The notes: generated by a model not told the origin, from the letters alone. A stretch of 64,000 nucleotides of DNA from CAVOEB01 sp965249645 (GCA_965249645.1 CBDFML010000012.1:1116001-1180000), one strand, 5' to 3'. Positions 7,226 through 15,569 are shown, counted from the first letter of the stretch. Numbers and translations are program-made.

Positions 7226-9394
7226 TCAGAGCGGCGTGCGGCGCAGCCGCAAAGCGTTGCCGATGACCGAGACCGAACTGAGGCTCATGGCCGCACTCGC
7301 GATCATCGGACTGAGCAGAATGCCAAACGGCGGGAATAGAATCCCCGCCGCGATTGGAATTCCCAATGAATTATAGGCAATGGCGAAAAACAGGTTTTGC
7401 CGGATGTTGCGCATCACCGCGCGGCTCAGCCGACGCGCGCGCAGCAGGCCCCGCAGGTCGCCTTTCACCAACGTGATGCCCGCGCTCTGCATGGCGATGT
7501 CGGTTCCCGTGCCCATTGCGACGCCGACATGCGCCGCCGCGAGCGCGGGCGCGTCGTTCACGCCGTCGCCGGCCATCGCGACGATGCGGCCCTCGGCGCG
7601 CAGGCGCGCAATTACTGCGGCCTTGTCGGCGGGGCTCACGTCGGCCTCGACCTCGTCGATGCCCAGTGTGCGAGCCACCGCCAGCGCGGTCGTGCGGTTG
7701 TCGCCGGTCAGTATGACGAGGCGCAGCCCTTCGGTGCGCAGAGCTTTGAGCGCGCCCGCAGCGGCGGGCTTGATCGCGTCCGCGACGGCCAGAAGACCCG
7801 CCGCCCGACCTTCCACGGCGATGTACATGACGGTCTCGCCGTGTTCGCGGCGCACCTCGGCGCGCTCTGCGAGCGGTTCCCAATCGACACCCAACTCGTC
7901 AAGCAGCCGGCAGTTGCCCAGCGCCACGGCCTGTCCGTCGACAGTGCCCGTCACTCCCCGGCCCGTCGGCGCGGCGAAATTGTCTATCGCCGCCGTCCCA
8001 AGAGCACGCGCTTCGGCTCCGGCGACGATGGCGGCGCCCAACGGATGCTCACTGCTCCGTTCGAGCGCGGCCGCCAAGCGCAGCAGATTTTGCTCGTCCT
8101 GCCCGGCAACGGCCTCTATCCCGACCAGGCTTGGCCGGCCTTCGGTCAGTGTGCCGGTCTTGTCGACGACGAGGGTGTCAACCCGCTCGAAGATCTCCAG
8201 CGCCTCGGCGTCGCGGACCAGCACGCCGACGCCCGCACCGCGCCCCGTGCCGACCGTAATCGACATGGGCGTCGCCAAGCCGAGGGCACAGGGGCAGGCG
8301 ATAATCAAAACGGCAACGGCGTTGACGAGCGCGTAGGCCAACGCCGGCGACGGACCAAACAGGGCCCAAGCGGCAAAGCTGAGCGCCGCAACCAGAACTA
8401 CCGCCGGCAGGAACCAGGCGGCAAATTTGTCGGCCAGGCGCTGGATCGGCGCGCGGCTGCGCTGCGCCTCGGCAACCATGCGCACGATCTGCTGGAGCAA
8501 GGTATCGGCGCCAACCCTCTCGGCACGCATGAGGAACCCTCCCGTGCCATTGACGGTGGCGCCCGTCACTCCGTCGCCGGGCGCCTTTTCGACCGGGACG
8601 GGCTCGCCGGTCATCATGGATTCGTCGACCGCGCTGCGCCCCTCCAGCATGATACCGTCGACCGGGATCTTTTCGCCCGGACGCACGCGCAAGCGGTCGC
8701 CCACCTGTACGGCGTCCAGGGGAACGTCGTTTTCCCGGCCGCCCTCGTCGAGACGCCGGGCAGTAGGCGGCGCGAGGTCGAGCAGAGCGCGTATCGCCGC
8801 GCCGGTGCGGCTGCGGGCCTTGAGTTCGAGCACCTGACCGAGCAAGACGAGGGTGACGATCACCGCCGCCGCCTCGAAATAGACATGGACCGTGCCATCC
8901 GGGGCGCGGAACGCGTCCGGAAAGACGCCGGGCACAACGGCAGCGACAAGGCTGTAGAGCCAGGCCACGCCCGTGCCCAGAGCGATCAGGCTGAACATAT
9001 TGAGCCGCAACGTCAGCAACGACGTCCAGCCGCGCCGGAAAAACGGCGCACCGCCCCACAGCACCACCGGCGTCGCCAGGCCGAGCTGGACCCAGACGGA
9101 CGCGGCGCCCTCGACCACCCCGCTCATGGCGATCACGAGAAGCGGCAGCGATAGCAGCGCCGAAACGGCGAAACGGCGCGTCATATTCACGAGTTCGGGA
9201 TTAGGTCCCTCCTCCGCCGCCAAGGGAGAGACGGGCTCGAGCGCCATGCCGCATTCCGGGCAGTCACCCGGTCCGCCACGGAGGACTTCGAGGTGCATCG
9301 GACAGGTGTAGGTGGCACCCTGGACTACCGGCGACGGCGCGTCGGAATTCTGGTCGTGATGGCTGCAGGCATGGCGCCCGGCGGCGTCGGACAT
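7226..9394 (-). CDS. copA: Copper-exporting P1B-type ATPase
   Basis: Inner-membrane ATPase that pumps Cu(I) out of the cytosol. 722 residues from the ATG at 9392-9394, chosen because GAGGG precedes it at good spacing; in-frame starts up to 9460 would overlap the operator region. The N-terminus is His/Cys-rich (HACSHHDQ) and has a heavy-metal-binding domain of the TCPMH...CPECGM type in place of the usual CxxC ferredoxin-like domains. Membrane and catalytic motifs follow: ACPCALGLATP, DKTGTLTEG, SSEHPLG and GDGVNDAPAL. YNSLGIP and MSLSS in the last helices are typical of the Cu(I) subgroup. It is transcribed with cueR. Confidence 0.95.
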   Translation of the reverse strand: MSDAAGRHACSHHDQNSDAPSPVVQGATYTCPMHLEVLRGGPGDCPECGMALEPVSPLAAEEGPNPELVNMTRRFAVSALLSLPLLVIAMSGVVEGAASVWVQLGLATPVVLWGGAPFFRRGWTSLLTLRLNMFSLIALGTGVAWLYSLVAAVVPGVFPDAFRAPDGTVHVYFEAAAVIVTLVLLGQVLELKARSRTGAAIRALLDLAPPTARRLDEGGRENDVPLDAVQVGDRLRVRPGEKIPVDGIMLEGRSAVDESMMTGEPVPVEKAPGDGVTGATVNGTGGFLMRAERVGADTLLQQIVRMVAEAQRSRAPIQRLADKFAAWFLPAVVLVAALSFAAWALFGPSPALAYALVNAVAVLIIACPCALGLATPMSITVGTGRGAGVGVLVRDAEALEIFERVDTLVVDKTGTLTEGRPSLVGIEAVAGQDEQNLLRLAAALERSSEHPLGAAIVAGAEARALGTAAIDNFAAPTGRGVTGTVDGQAVALGNCRLLDELGVDWEPLAERAEVRREHGETVMYIAVEGRAAGLLAVADAIKPAAAGALKALRTEGLRLVILTGDNRTTALAVARTLGIDEVEADVSPADKAAVIARLRAEGRIVAMAGDGVNDAPALAAAHVGVAMGTGTDIAMQSAGITLVKGDLRGLLRARRLSRAVMRNIRQNLFFAIAYNSLGIPIAAGILFPPFGILLSPMIASAAMSLSSVSVIGNALRLRRTPL

Positions 9395-9470
9395 GAGAAA
9401 AACCCTCATTGACCCGCAGATTGCGTACGAGACTGCAACGCACCGGGCCTTCGCAAACACAGTAGATGGG

Positions 9471-9493
9471 CATTCCAGTCACTGGAAGGTCAA
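9471..9493 (-). promoter_or_regulatory. CueR operator and promoter of copA
   Basis: On the minus strand TTGACC (9493-9488) is a good -35 element. It runs into a near-perfect dyad: read on the plus strand, CATTCCAGT (9471-9479), one centre base, then ACTGGAAGG (9481-9489), with one mismatch. This matches the known CueR operator pattern CCTTCC-N7-GGAAGG in the elongated spacer of MerR-family promoters. The -10 region around 9461-9468 is weak, as expected for an activator-dependent promoter. Confidence 0.8.
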
Positions 9494-9566
9494 GAGTACA
9501 GCGCTTGACGGGAATGCGTTTGCCCTGTTTTCTGCCCGGACTTCGCCGCCGCGCGCGACAAATGCT

Positions 9567-9594
9567 TTGCACGCATCCTGAAAAAGGCTATTTA
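9567..9594 (+). promoter_or_regulatory. Probable trpGDC promoter
   Basis: TTGCAC (9567-9572), 16 bases, then TATTTA (9589-9594), just before trpG. Initiation about seven bases downstream would be near 9601, only a few bases from the ATG at 9605, implying a leaderless or nearly leaderless transcript. No Shine-Dalgarno sequence lies at normal distance before the ATG, which fits that reading. Confidence 0.4.
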
Positions 9595-9604
9595 ACTTAT
9601 TGAA

Positions 9605-10189
9605 ATGATAGTCTTAATCGACAACTACGATAGCTTCACCTACAACCTGGTCCATTACCTGGGCGAGTTGGGGACGGATGTTGTCGTGCACCGCAACGAT
9701 ACGGTCAGTGTCGACAAGGTGCTCGACGCGAAGCCGGCGGGGATCGTCATCTCACCCGGCCCGTGCGATCCGGACCGCGCGGGCATCTGCCTCGATCTGG
9801 TCAGCCGCGCCGCACCAATTCTTCCCGTTCTGGGCGTCTGTCTCGGCCACCAAGCCCTGGGCCAGGCGTTTGGCGGCCGGGTTGTCCGCGCGCCGGTGCT
9901 CATGCACGGCAAGCTTTCCGAGATCACCCACGCCGGGTCGGACGTGTTTGCCGGGTTGCCCAGCCCGTTCCGCGCAACGCGGTATCATTCCCTCATGGTC
10001 GAGCAAGAGACCCTGCCCCCGCACCTTACGGTAACCGCACAGACGGACGACGGCATCATTATGGGGCTTGCGCACCGCGAGTTGCCCTGCTTCGGGGTTC
10101 AGTTTCATCCCGAAAGCATCGAATCCCAACACGGCCACGACCTGCTTGAGAATTTTCTCGCAATCGTTGCCGCGGAGGGCCACGCATGA
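9605..10189 (+). CDS. trpG: Anthranilate synthase component II (glutamine amidotransferase)
   Basis: 194-residue class I glutamine amidotransferase that feeds ammonia to TrpE. It starts MIVLIDNYDSFTYNLVHYLG, typical of TrpG/PabA. The catalytic triad is visible as Cys79 in GVCLGHQALGQAFGG and His168 with Glu170 in GVQFHPESIES. YHSLMVEQETLP is the conserved Ser/His-containing loop. The trpD start overlaps its stop by four bases (ATGA at 10186-10189), indicating translational coupling. Close homologues (PabA) serve folate synthesis, but the trpD-trpC context supports TrpG; a dual role cannot be excluded. Confidence 0.95.
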   Translation: MIVLIDNYDSFTYNLVHYLGELGTDVVVHRNDTVSVDKVLDAKPAGIVISPGPCDPDRAGICLDLVSRAAPILPVLGVCLGHQALGQAFGGRVVRAPVLMHGKLSEITHAGSDVFAGLPSPFRATRYHSLMVEQETLPPHLTVTAQTDDGIIMGLAHRELPCFGVQFHPESIESQHGHDLLENFLAIVAAEGHA

Positions 10190-11220
10190 GCGACGACGCC
10201 GAGGCCATGAAACCGATCATCGCCGCGCTGGCGGATGGTCGCCCGCTCGACGTGGCGCGGGCGCGCAAGGCGTTCGACCTGATCATGGACGGTGCGGCGA
10301 CGCCCGCCCAGATCGGCGGTTTTCTGATGGCCATGCGGGTGCGCGGCGAAGCGGTTGCAGAAATCACTGGCGGCGCACTGGCCTTGCGCGAGCGTGCGCT
10401 TACCATCGAGGCGCCCGAGGGCGCGATCGACACCTGCGGCACCGGTGGTGACGCCAAGGGCAGCTTCAATATTTCGACGGCCGCCGCCATCGTGGCCGCC
10501 GCCGCCGGGGTTCCGGTGGCAAAGCATGGCAACCGGGCGCTGTCGTCGAAATCGGGCTCCGCTGACCTGTTGGCTGCGCTGGGCGTGAATATCGACGCCG
10601 ATGCCGGAGTCGTCGCCGAGGCGATCCGCGATGTCGGGATCGGATTCATGATGGCGCCCCGACATCATGCCGCCATGAAACATGTCGCGGGACCGCGGAA
10701 AGAACTGGGCGTGCGGACCATCTTCAACCTTTTGGGGCCGCTCGCGAACCCCGCCGGCGCAAAGCGGCAGCTTCTGGGGGTGTTTGCGGAAAACTGGGTC
10801 GAGCCCGTCGCCCGTGTGCTGGCGAACCTGGGCAGCGAACACGCATGGGTGGTGCACGGCTCCGACGGACTGGACGAATTGACCACGACCGGGTCGTCGA
10901 GCGTGACCGAACTGAAGAACGGCACGATGAATTTCCTCGAGGTCCGCCCGGAGGACGCCGGCCTGCCCGTCGCCCAGCCCGACGACCTCGCCGGTGGCGA
11001 CGCGGCTTACAATGCGGACCTGATGACGACGCTGCTCGACGGCGCAAGCGGACCCATCCGCGATATCGTTCTGCTCAACGCCGCAGCCGCGCTGATTGTG
11101 GGGGGCAAGGCCACCGACCTGCGCGAAGGCGCGGGTCTGGCGGCAGAGGCAGTCGATTCCGGCAAGGCGAAGGACACCCTTGCACGTCTCGTAACGATTA
11201 CGAACGGGACCGGCCCATGA
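10186..11220 (+). CDS. trpD: Anthranilate phosphoribosyltransferase
   Basis: Transfers the phosphoribosyl group from PRPP to anthranilate, the second step of tryptophan synthesis. 344 residues, the normal family length. The glycine-rich PRPP/pyrophosphate loop reads DTCGTGGDAKGSFNIST. It is followed by VAKHGNRALSSKSGSADLL, with the anthranilate-binding His and Arg, and MMAPRHHAAMKHVAGPRKEL, which are all diagnostic. It overlaps trpG by four bases at the start and trpC by four bases at the end, so trpG-trpD-trpC form a tightly coupled operon. Confidence 0.97.
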   Translation: MSDDAEAMKPIIAALADGRPLDVARARKAFDLIMDGAATPAQIGGFLMAMRVRGEAVAEITGGALALRERALTIEAPEGAIDTCGTGGDAKGSFNISTAAAIVAAAAGVPVAKHGNRALSSKSGSADLLAALGVNIDADAGVVAEAIRDVGIGFMMAPRHHAAMKHVAGPRKELGVRTIFNLLGPLANPAGAKRQLLGVFAENWVEPVARVLANLGSEHAWVVHGSDGLDELTTTGSSSVTELKNGTMNFLEVRPEDAGLPVAQPDDLAGGDAAYNADLMTTLLDGASGPIRDIVLLNAAAALIVGGKATDLREGAGLAAEAVDSGKAKDTLARLVTITNGTGP

Positions 11221-12032
11221 GCGACGTACTGGCCCGGATCTGCGCCGACAAGCTCGCCCATGTCGCCGATCGCAAGGCAGCGCGTTCCCCCGCAGCCGTA
11301 GATGCGGCTGCCCGAGCGGTCTCGCCGGCCCGTGGGTTTGCCGCCGCCCTGAGCGCCGATGTCGCGGAGCACGGACTGGCGCTGATCGCCGAGATCAAAA
11401 AGGCGAGCCCGAGCAAGGGGCTGATCCGCGCCGACTTCGACCCGGCCTCCCTGGCCCGCGCTTATGGTGCAGGCGGGGCAGCTTGCCTCTCGGTGCTGAC
11501 CGATACGCCCTATTTCCAGGGCGAGGACAACCATCTCGAGGCGGCGCGGGGCGCCGTGTCCCTGCCGGTCCTGCGCAAGGACTTCATGCTCGACACCTAC
11601 CAGGTGGCCGAGACCCGGGCGCTGGGCGCCGACTGTATCCTGCTCATCCTGGCCGCGCTCGACGACAATCAGGCCCACGACCTGGCGTCGGCGGCAAAGG
11701 ACTACGGCATGGACACGCTGGCCGAAGTCCACGACGCTGGCGAACTCGACCGCGCGCTCAGGCTCGACGTCTCGTTGATCGGTATCAACAATCGAAATCT
11801 CAAGACCCTCGAAGTCGATCTCGCAACCACCGAGGAGCTTGGCCCAAAAGCGGGCGCGGGACGGGATCTGGTGTGCGAGAGCGGGCTGGGATGTCACGAC
11901 GACCTGGTGCGCATGAGCGCGGCGGGAGCACGCCGCTTCCTGGTCGGCGAATCGCTGATGCGTCAGACCGACGTGACCGCAGCAACTCTTGCGCTGCTGG
12001 GCCGCGCCGCTCCGATGCGCGCGGAGGGCTGA
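11217..12032 (+). CDS. trpC: Indole-3-glycerol phosphate synthase
   Basis: Cyclises and decarboxylates CdRP to indole-3-glycerol phosphate. 271 residues from the ATG at 11217, which overlaps the trpD stop (ATGA); this start gives the family's normal N-terminus MSDVLARICADKLAHV. Motifs of the TIM-barrel active site are EIKKASPSKG (Glu, Lys), VLTDTPYFQG, LRKDFMLDTYQV (catalytic Lys), GINNRNLKT and SGLGCHDDL. It is the monofunctional form without fused TrpF. moaC follows after four bases. Confidence 0.97.
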   Translation: MSDVLARICADKLAHVADRKAARSPAAVDAAARAVSPARGFAAALSADVAEHGLALIAEIKKASPSKGLIRADFDPASLARAYGAGGAACLSVLTDTPYFQGEDNHLEAARGAVSLPVLRKDFMLDTYQVAETRALGADCILLILAALDDNQAHDLASAAKDYGMDTLAEVHDAGELDRALRLDVSLIGINNRNLKTLEVDLATTEELGPKAGAGRDLVCESGLGCHDDLVRMSAAGARRFLVGESLMRQTDVTAATLALLGRAAPMRAEG

Positions 12033-12036
12033 GGCG

Positions 12037-12516
12037 ATGGCCGGCGATTTCACCCATCTTGATTCCGAGGGCAAGGCACGCATGGTCGACGTTTCGGCCA
12101 AAGACGAGACCGAGCGCAGTGCCACGGCGAAGGGGCGCGTGACGATGGCGCAGGAGACCCTGGCCCGGATCATGGAGGGCGGGATGAAGAAGGGCGACGT
12201 TCTCTCGGTTGCCCGCCTCGCAGGGATCATGGGGGCAAAGCGCACGCCCGACCTGATCCCCCTGTGCCACCCCCTGAATTTGAGCGCTATCCATGTCGAG
12301 CTGGCCTGCGACCCGGACGCCGGAGCGGTCGAAATCACCGCGACCTGCAAACTCACCGGCAAGACCGGCGTCGAGATGGAAGCGTTGACCGCCGTCGCCG
12401 TCGCGGCGCTCACGATCTACGACATGTGCAAGGCGGTCGATCGCGCCATGCGCATCACGGACATCCGGCTGGTCCGCAAGTCCGGCGGCAAGTCGGGTGA
12501 TTTCAAACAGGATTGA
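12037..12516 (+). CDS. moaC: Cyclic pyranopterin monophosphate synthase
   Basis: MoaC converts the MoaA product to cyclic pyranopterin monophosphate early in molybdenum cofactor synthesis. 159 residues from the ATG at 12037. Recognisable blocks are KKGDVLSVARLAGIMGAKRT, LIPLCHPLNLS (active-site His), TGVEMEALTAV and the late DIRLVRKSGGKSGDF tail. It lies four bases after trpC and four bases before moeA, so two molybdopterin genes ride on the tryptophan operon, an order seen in many alphaproteobacteria. Confidence 0.97.
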   Translation: MAGDFTHLDSEGKARMVDVSAKDETERSATAKGRVTMAQETLARIMEGGMKKGDVLSVARLAGIMGAKRTPDLIPLCHPLNLSAIHVELACDPDAGAVEITATCKLTGKTGVEMEALTAVAVAALTIYDMCKAVDRAMRITDIRLVRKSGGKSGDFKQD

Positions 12517-12520
12517 CGCC

Positions 12521-13729
12521 ATGATTTCTGTTGCCGAGGCACTCGAGCGCATTACCGGAGCTTTTGCGCCGCTGCCGCTGGAGACGGTTGCGTTGACCGA
12601 CGCGCTCGGTCGAACGCTGGGCGAAGACGTCGTGGCCCGCATGACCCAACCGCCGGTCGCCGTCTCGGCGATGGACGGCTACGCGGTGCGCGCCGATGAT
12701 ACCGCCGCTTCGCCGGTGACGTTACGTGTGGTGGGGGAAGCGCCCGCGGGCGCCGCCTATGACGGCCGGCTCGCCGCCGGAGAGGCGGTGCGGATCTTTA
12801 CCGGCGGCCCCGTGCCCGAGGGGGCCGACGCTATCGTTATCCAGGAGAACACCGATGCCGGCAATGGCACGATAACGGTGCGCGAAGGCGTCGTACCAGG
12901 CCGCTATGTACGCCGCGCCGGTCTCGATTTCGAATCCGGCTGGACGGGACTTCGCGCCGGTCGCCTGCTGAGCGCGCGCGATATCGGCCTGGCCGCAGCG
13001 ATGAACCATCCCTGGCTGAAGGTCCGGCGAACGCCTCGCATCGCCGTTCTGACCACGGGCGATGAAATCGTCATGCCCGGCGAGATGGTCGGCCCGCACC
13101 AGATTGTAAGCTCGAACACCTTGGCCATGGAGGCGGCGCTCAAGGCGTTCGGCGCCGAGCCGGTCAATCTCGGCATCGCGCCCGACGACAGTGAAGCGCT
13201 CAGGCGCCTGGCAGCGGGCGCCCGCGGGGCCGACCTGCTGATCACCACCGGCGGGGTCTCTGTCGGCGATCACGATATCGTCCGCCAAGCACTGGGCGAG
13301 GATGGCTTTACGCTCGATTTCTGGAAGATCGCGATGCGCCCGGGCAAGCCCGTGGCCTTCGGCCGGCTGGGCGAGACCCCCCTGCTCGGCCTGCCGGGAA
13401 ACCCGGTGTCGGCCGTGGTCTGCGCGCTAATCTTCGCACAACCCGCGATCGCCACGATGCTGGGCCTCGACAGCGTCGGGATGACGGAGCGCGCACGGCT
13501 GGGTTGTGACCTGCCCGCAAACGACGAGCGCCAGGAATACCTGCGCTCGCATTTGCACGACGAACCGGATGGGTCCGTAGCGACCCCTTTCCAAATCCAG
13601 GACAGCTCGATGCTCTCGGATCTTGCCCGCGCCGATTGCCTGGTGGTGCGCCCGCCCCACGCAAAGGCCGCCGCGGCCGGCGAGAGCGTCGAAATTCGCC
13701 GCTTCGGGCCGGGCCGCCTCAACCTCTAA
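12521..13729 (+). CDS. moeA: Molybdopterin molybdenumtransferase
   Basis: MoeA inserts molybdate into adenylylated molybdopterin. 402 residues from the ATG at 12521 (MISVAEALERITGAF), four bases after the moaC stop; an in-frame start at 12497 inside moaC is less likely. Family motifs are PPVAVSAMDGYAVRADD, GEAVRIFTGGPVPEGADAIV, VLTTGDEIVMPG, ITTGGVSVGDHD and LLGLPGNPVSA, the last being the substrate-binding PGNP loop. The last gene before lexA; a weak hairpin with a T-run follows. Confidence 0.97.
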   Translation: MISVAEALERITGAFAPLPLETVALTDALGRTLGEDVVARMTQPPVAVSAMDGYAVRADDTAASPVTLRVVGEAPAGAAYDGRLAAGEAVRIFTGGPVPEGADAIVIQENTDAGNGTITVREGVVPGRYVRRAGLDFESGWTGLRAGRLLSARDIGLAAAMNHPWLKVRRTPRIAVLTTGDEIVMPGEMVGPHQIVSSNTLAMEAALKAFGAEPVNLGIAPDDSEALRRLAAGARGADLLITTGGVSVGDHDIVRQALGEDGFTLDFWKIAMRPGKPVAFGRLGETPLLGLPGNPVSAVVCALIFAQPAIATMLGLDSVGMTERARLGCDLPANDERQEYLRSHLHDEPDGSVATPFQIQDSSMLSDLARADCLVVRPPHAKAAAAGESVEIRRFGPGRLNL

Positions 13730-13755
13730 CAAGTGGTCGGGCGGAGCAGAGAATT

Positions 13756-13779
13756 CTGCGGCCCGCAGGCCCATTTTTT
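13756..13779 (+). terminator. Weak intrinsic-terminator-like hairpin after moeA
   Basis: CTGCG (13756-13760), loop GCC, CGCAG (13764-13768), five bases, then six Ts (13774-13779). The stem is only five bases, so termination may be partial. It separates the trp-mo operon from the lexA promoter. Confidence 0.35.
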
Positions 13780-13831
13780 CCAAAGAAATCAAAAATTTGC
13801 GAGAAATCGGCGGGTTTCTGCGATTTTTCGC

Positions 13832-13886
13832 TTGACCCCGCATTGGAACCAAAGTAGAACATCTTGTAGGTATTCGATTTTTGTTC
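13832..13886 (+). promoter_or_regulatory. lexA promoter with alphaproteobacterial SOS boxes
   Basis: -35 TTGACC (13832-13837), 17 bases, -10 TAGAAC (13855-13860). Overlapping the -10 is GAAC-N7-GAAC (13846-13860), the exact complement of the alphaproteobacterial LexA box GTTC-N7-GTTC. Just downstream a second, one-mismatch box in the other orientation reads ATTC-N7-GTTC (13872-13886). Autorepression by LexA is therefore strongly suggested. Confidence 0.85.
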
Positions 13887-13910
13887 TACCAGCCCTAGGA
13901 GGCCCGGCCC

Positions 13911-14597
13911 GTGCTCACCAAGAAGCAGCTCGAATTGCTCCGGTTTATCGATCAGCACATGAAGGCCCACTTTGTCTCGCCGTCTTTCGAAGAAATGAAG
14001 GAAGCGGTCAACCTGAAATCCAAGTCGGGCATTCATCGCCTCGTGACCGCGCTCGAAGAACGCGGCTTTCTTCGCCGCCTGCCCCATCGCGCGCGCGCCC
14101 TTGAGGTGATCAAGCTTCCCCCGGGCGCCGGCTTGGCTGCATCCGCAAGCGACGCCGGGTTCCGCCCAAGCGTGATCGAAGGCGACTTCGGGCGCGGCGG
14201 GGCTGAATCGGGCGATGCGGTTTCGATTCCGCTCTATGGCCGGATCGCCGCCGGCACTCCCATCGAGGCCCTGCGCGAGCATAACGAGACGCTGGAACTG
14301 CCTGCCACGATGATCGGCAGCGGCGATCATTACGCACTCGAGGTCGAGGGCGATTCGATGATCGACGCCGGAATTTTCGACGGCGATACGGTGGTAATCC
14401 AGCAATGCGACACAGCCGAGAACGGCGCCATCGTGGTTGCCCTGGTCGACGACCTCGAGGCAACCCTCAAGCGGCTTCGGCGCAAGGGTGAATCGATTGC
14501 CCTCGAGCCCGCCAACACGACGTACGAAACCCGCATCTTCGGTCCCGGTCGGGTCAAGGTTCAAGGCAAGCTCGTGGGACTGATGCGCCGCTATTAG
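13911..14597 (+). CDS. lexA: LexA repressor, SOS regulator
   Basis: 228 residues with GTG start at 13911 and AGGAGG eight bases upstream. The N-terminal winged helix-turn-helix (about residues 1-70) begins MLTKKQLELLRFIDQHMKAH and includes KSKSGIHRLVTALEERGFL. A linker leads to the S24 autoprotease domain: the Ala114-Gly115 cleavage bond in GRIAAGTP, catalytic Ser149 in EGDSMIDAG and Lys187 in ATLKRLRRKG. RecA filaments trigger self-cleavage on DNA damage. Its own promoter carries matching SOS boxes. Confidence 0.97.
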   Translation: MLTKKQLELLRFIDQHMKAHFVSPSFEEMKEAVNLKSKSGIHRLVTALEERGFLRRLPHRARALEVIKLPPGAGLAASASDAGFRPSVIEGDFGRGGAESGDAVSIPLYGRIAAGTPIEALREHNETLELPATMIGSGDHYALEVEGDSMIDAGIFDGDTVVIQQCDTAENGAIVVALVDDLEATLKRLRRKGESIALEPANTTYETRIFGPGRVKVQGKLVGLMRRY

Positions 14598-14792
14598 CGG
14601 AGCGCACCGGACACCGTTGGTTTTTTAACCGCTGGTCGCGGATACGGCCCGTGTTCCGGCTAGTGTTGGCGTCTGGGTGAGGCTAAGGTCATCTTCAGGC
14701 GGGCCGGCGAGACCGGACGCGCACCGCCACTCATTCTCCAACCCGCACATTTTTTTAGCGCCCGTTCACCAGTCAAAGGAACCACTCCGCGT

Positions 14793-15353
14793 ATGCCCCG
14801 TATCTACGTCTCCTGCTACCGCGACATGCCCGACCACGTAAAAACCCTGCAACCGACCCATCTGGTCTCGGTCATCGGTCCGAACGAGGTGAGCGAGCCC
14901 GACGGACTTCCTCCTACGCCTGAGAGTATCGCGAGCGAGAAGCACCTCAAGCTTTCAGTTCATGACATCTGGGTCGATGACGCGGCGCAGATCCTGCCCG
15001 GCGAACATCATATCGAGCGGCTTGTCGCCTTCGGCCGCAGTTGGGATCGCGACGAGCCTCTGCTCGTTCATTGCCTCGCCGGTGTCAGCCGCTCGACCGC
15101 CGCGGCGCTGACCCTGCTGGTTATGGGGTCACCCGGGCGAGAACGTGACGCGGCGCAACTCCTGCGCGAACGTGCCCCGCATGCCGAACCCAATCGGTTG
15201 ATGATCGCCATCGCCGACGAAATGCTTGGGCTGGACGGGGTTCTGATCGAGGCGGTGCGCGAAATCGGCCCCGGCGACTACGGCGATGTCGGCCCCCTGA
15301 CGGAACTTCCCGCGCGCATGTCGCTCCACACGGAGAAACGCGGCGCCGCCTAA
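14793..15353 (+). CDS. Tyrosine/dual-specificity phosphatase-like protein
   Basis: 186 residues, cytosolic, no signal peptide. The P-loop HCLAGVSRSTAAAL gives catalytic Cys94 and Arg100 in the C-x5-R motif of the protein tyrosine phosphatase superfamily. The conserved Asp is probably within VHDIWVDDA (about 56-63). The rest resembles the small dual-specificity-like phosphatases found next to lexA and comEC in some alphaproteobacteria. Substrate unknown. A possible ribosome-binding site AAAGGA is a little far (about 13 bases) from the ATG. Its stop overlaps the stop of the convergent small gene at 15350. Confidence 0.8.
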   Translation: MPRIYVSCYRDMPDHVKTLQPTHLVSVIGPNEVSEPDGLPPTPESIASEKHLKLSVHDIWVDDAAQILPGEHHIERLVAFGRSWDRDEPLLVHCLAGVSRSTAAALTLLVMGSPGRERDAAQLLRERAPHAEPNRLMIAIADEMLGLDGVLIEAVREIGPGDYGDVGPLTELPARMSLHTEKRGAA

Positions 15354-15553
15354 CCGTCGCGGCCGCTCGCTTCAGCGCCCGCGATCCGGGTGATGGCGCC
15401 CAGAACGTGCTCCCATCGCACGATATCGGTCTCGTCCTGCCGCCGTTCGGCATCAGCGAGACGACGGCGCGCCTCGTTCTGCGCGCCGCCCGCTCCGTGG
15501 GTCTCGATCAAAGCCCGGGCGATGCGGTGAAAGCCGATCATTTTCTTTTTCAT
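15350..15553 (-). CDS. Hypothetical 67-residue protein, paralog of its upstream neighbour
   Basis: Starts at ATG 15551-15553 (MKKKMIGFHRIARALIETHG). Helical, charged, soluble, no signal peptide. It aligns without gaps to the upstream 66-residue protein: about 20 of the first 57 residues are identical, including ARxL, GA, EAR and RWxHVLxA. The pair therefore arose by tandem duplication. Gap to the upstream stop is 16 bases. Its stop shares bases with the stop of the convergent phosphatase. Family not recognised. A longer in-frame reading up to 15724 overlaps the paralog and is not preferred. Confidence 0.65.
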   Translation of the reverse strand: MKKKMIGFHRIARALIETHGAGGAQNEARRRLADAERRQDETDIVRWEHVLGAITRIAGAEASGRDG

Positions 15554-15569
15554 AGCCGCGCGAGCCCGA

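Noticed and set aside
7397..9154. 585-codon frame opposite copA
   Set aside because: Antisense shadow of copA; no ribosome-binding site or recognisable domain.
12497..12520. Longer moeA start inside moaC
   Set aside because: The ATG at 12521 follows the moaC stop by four bases and gives the family N-terminus.
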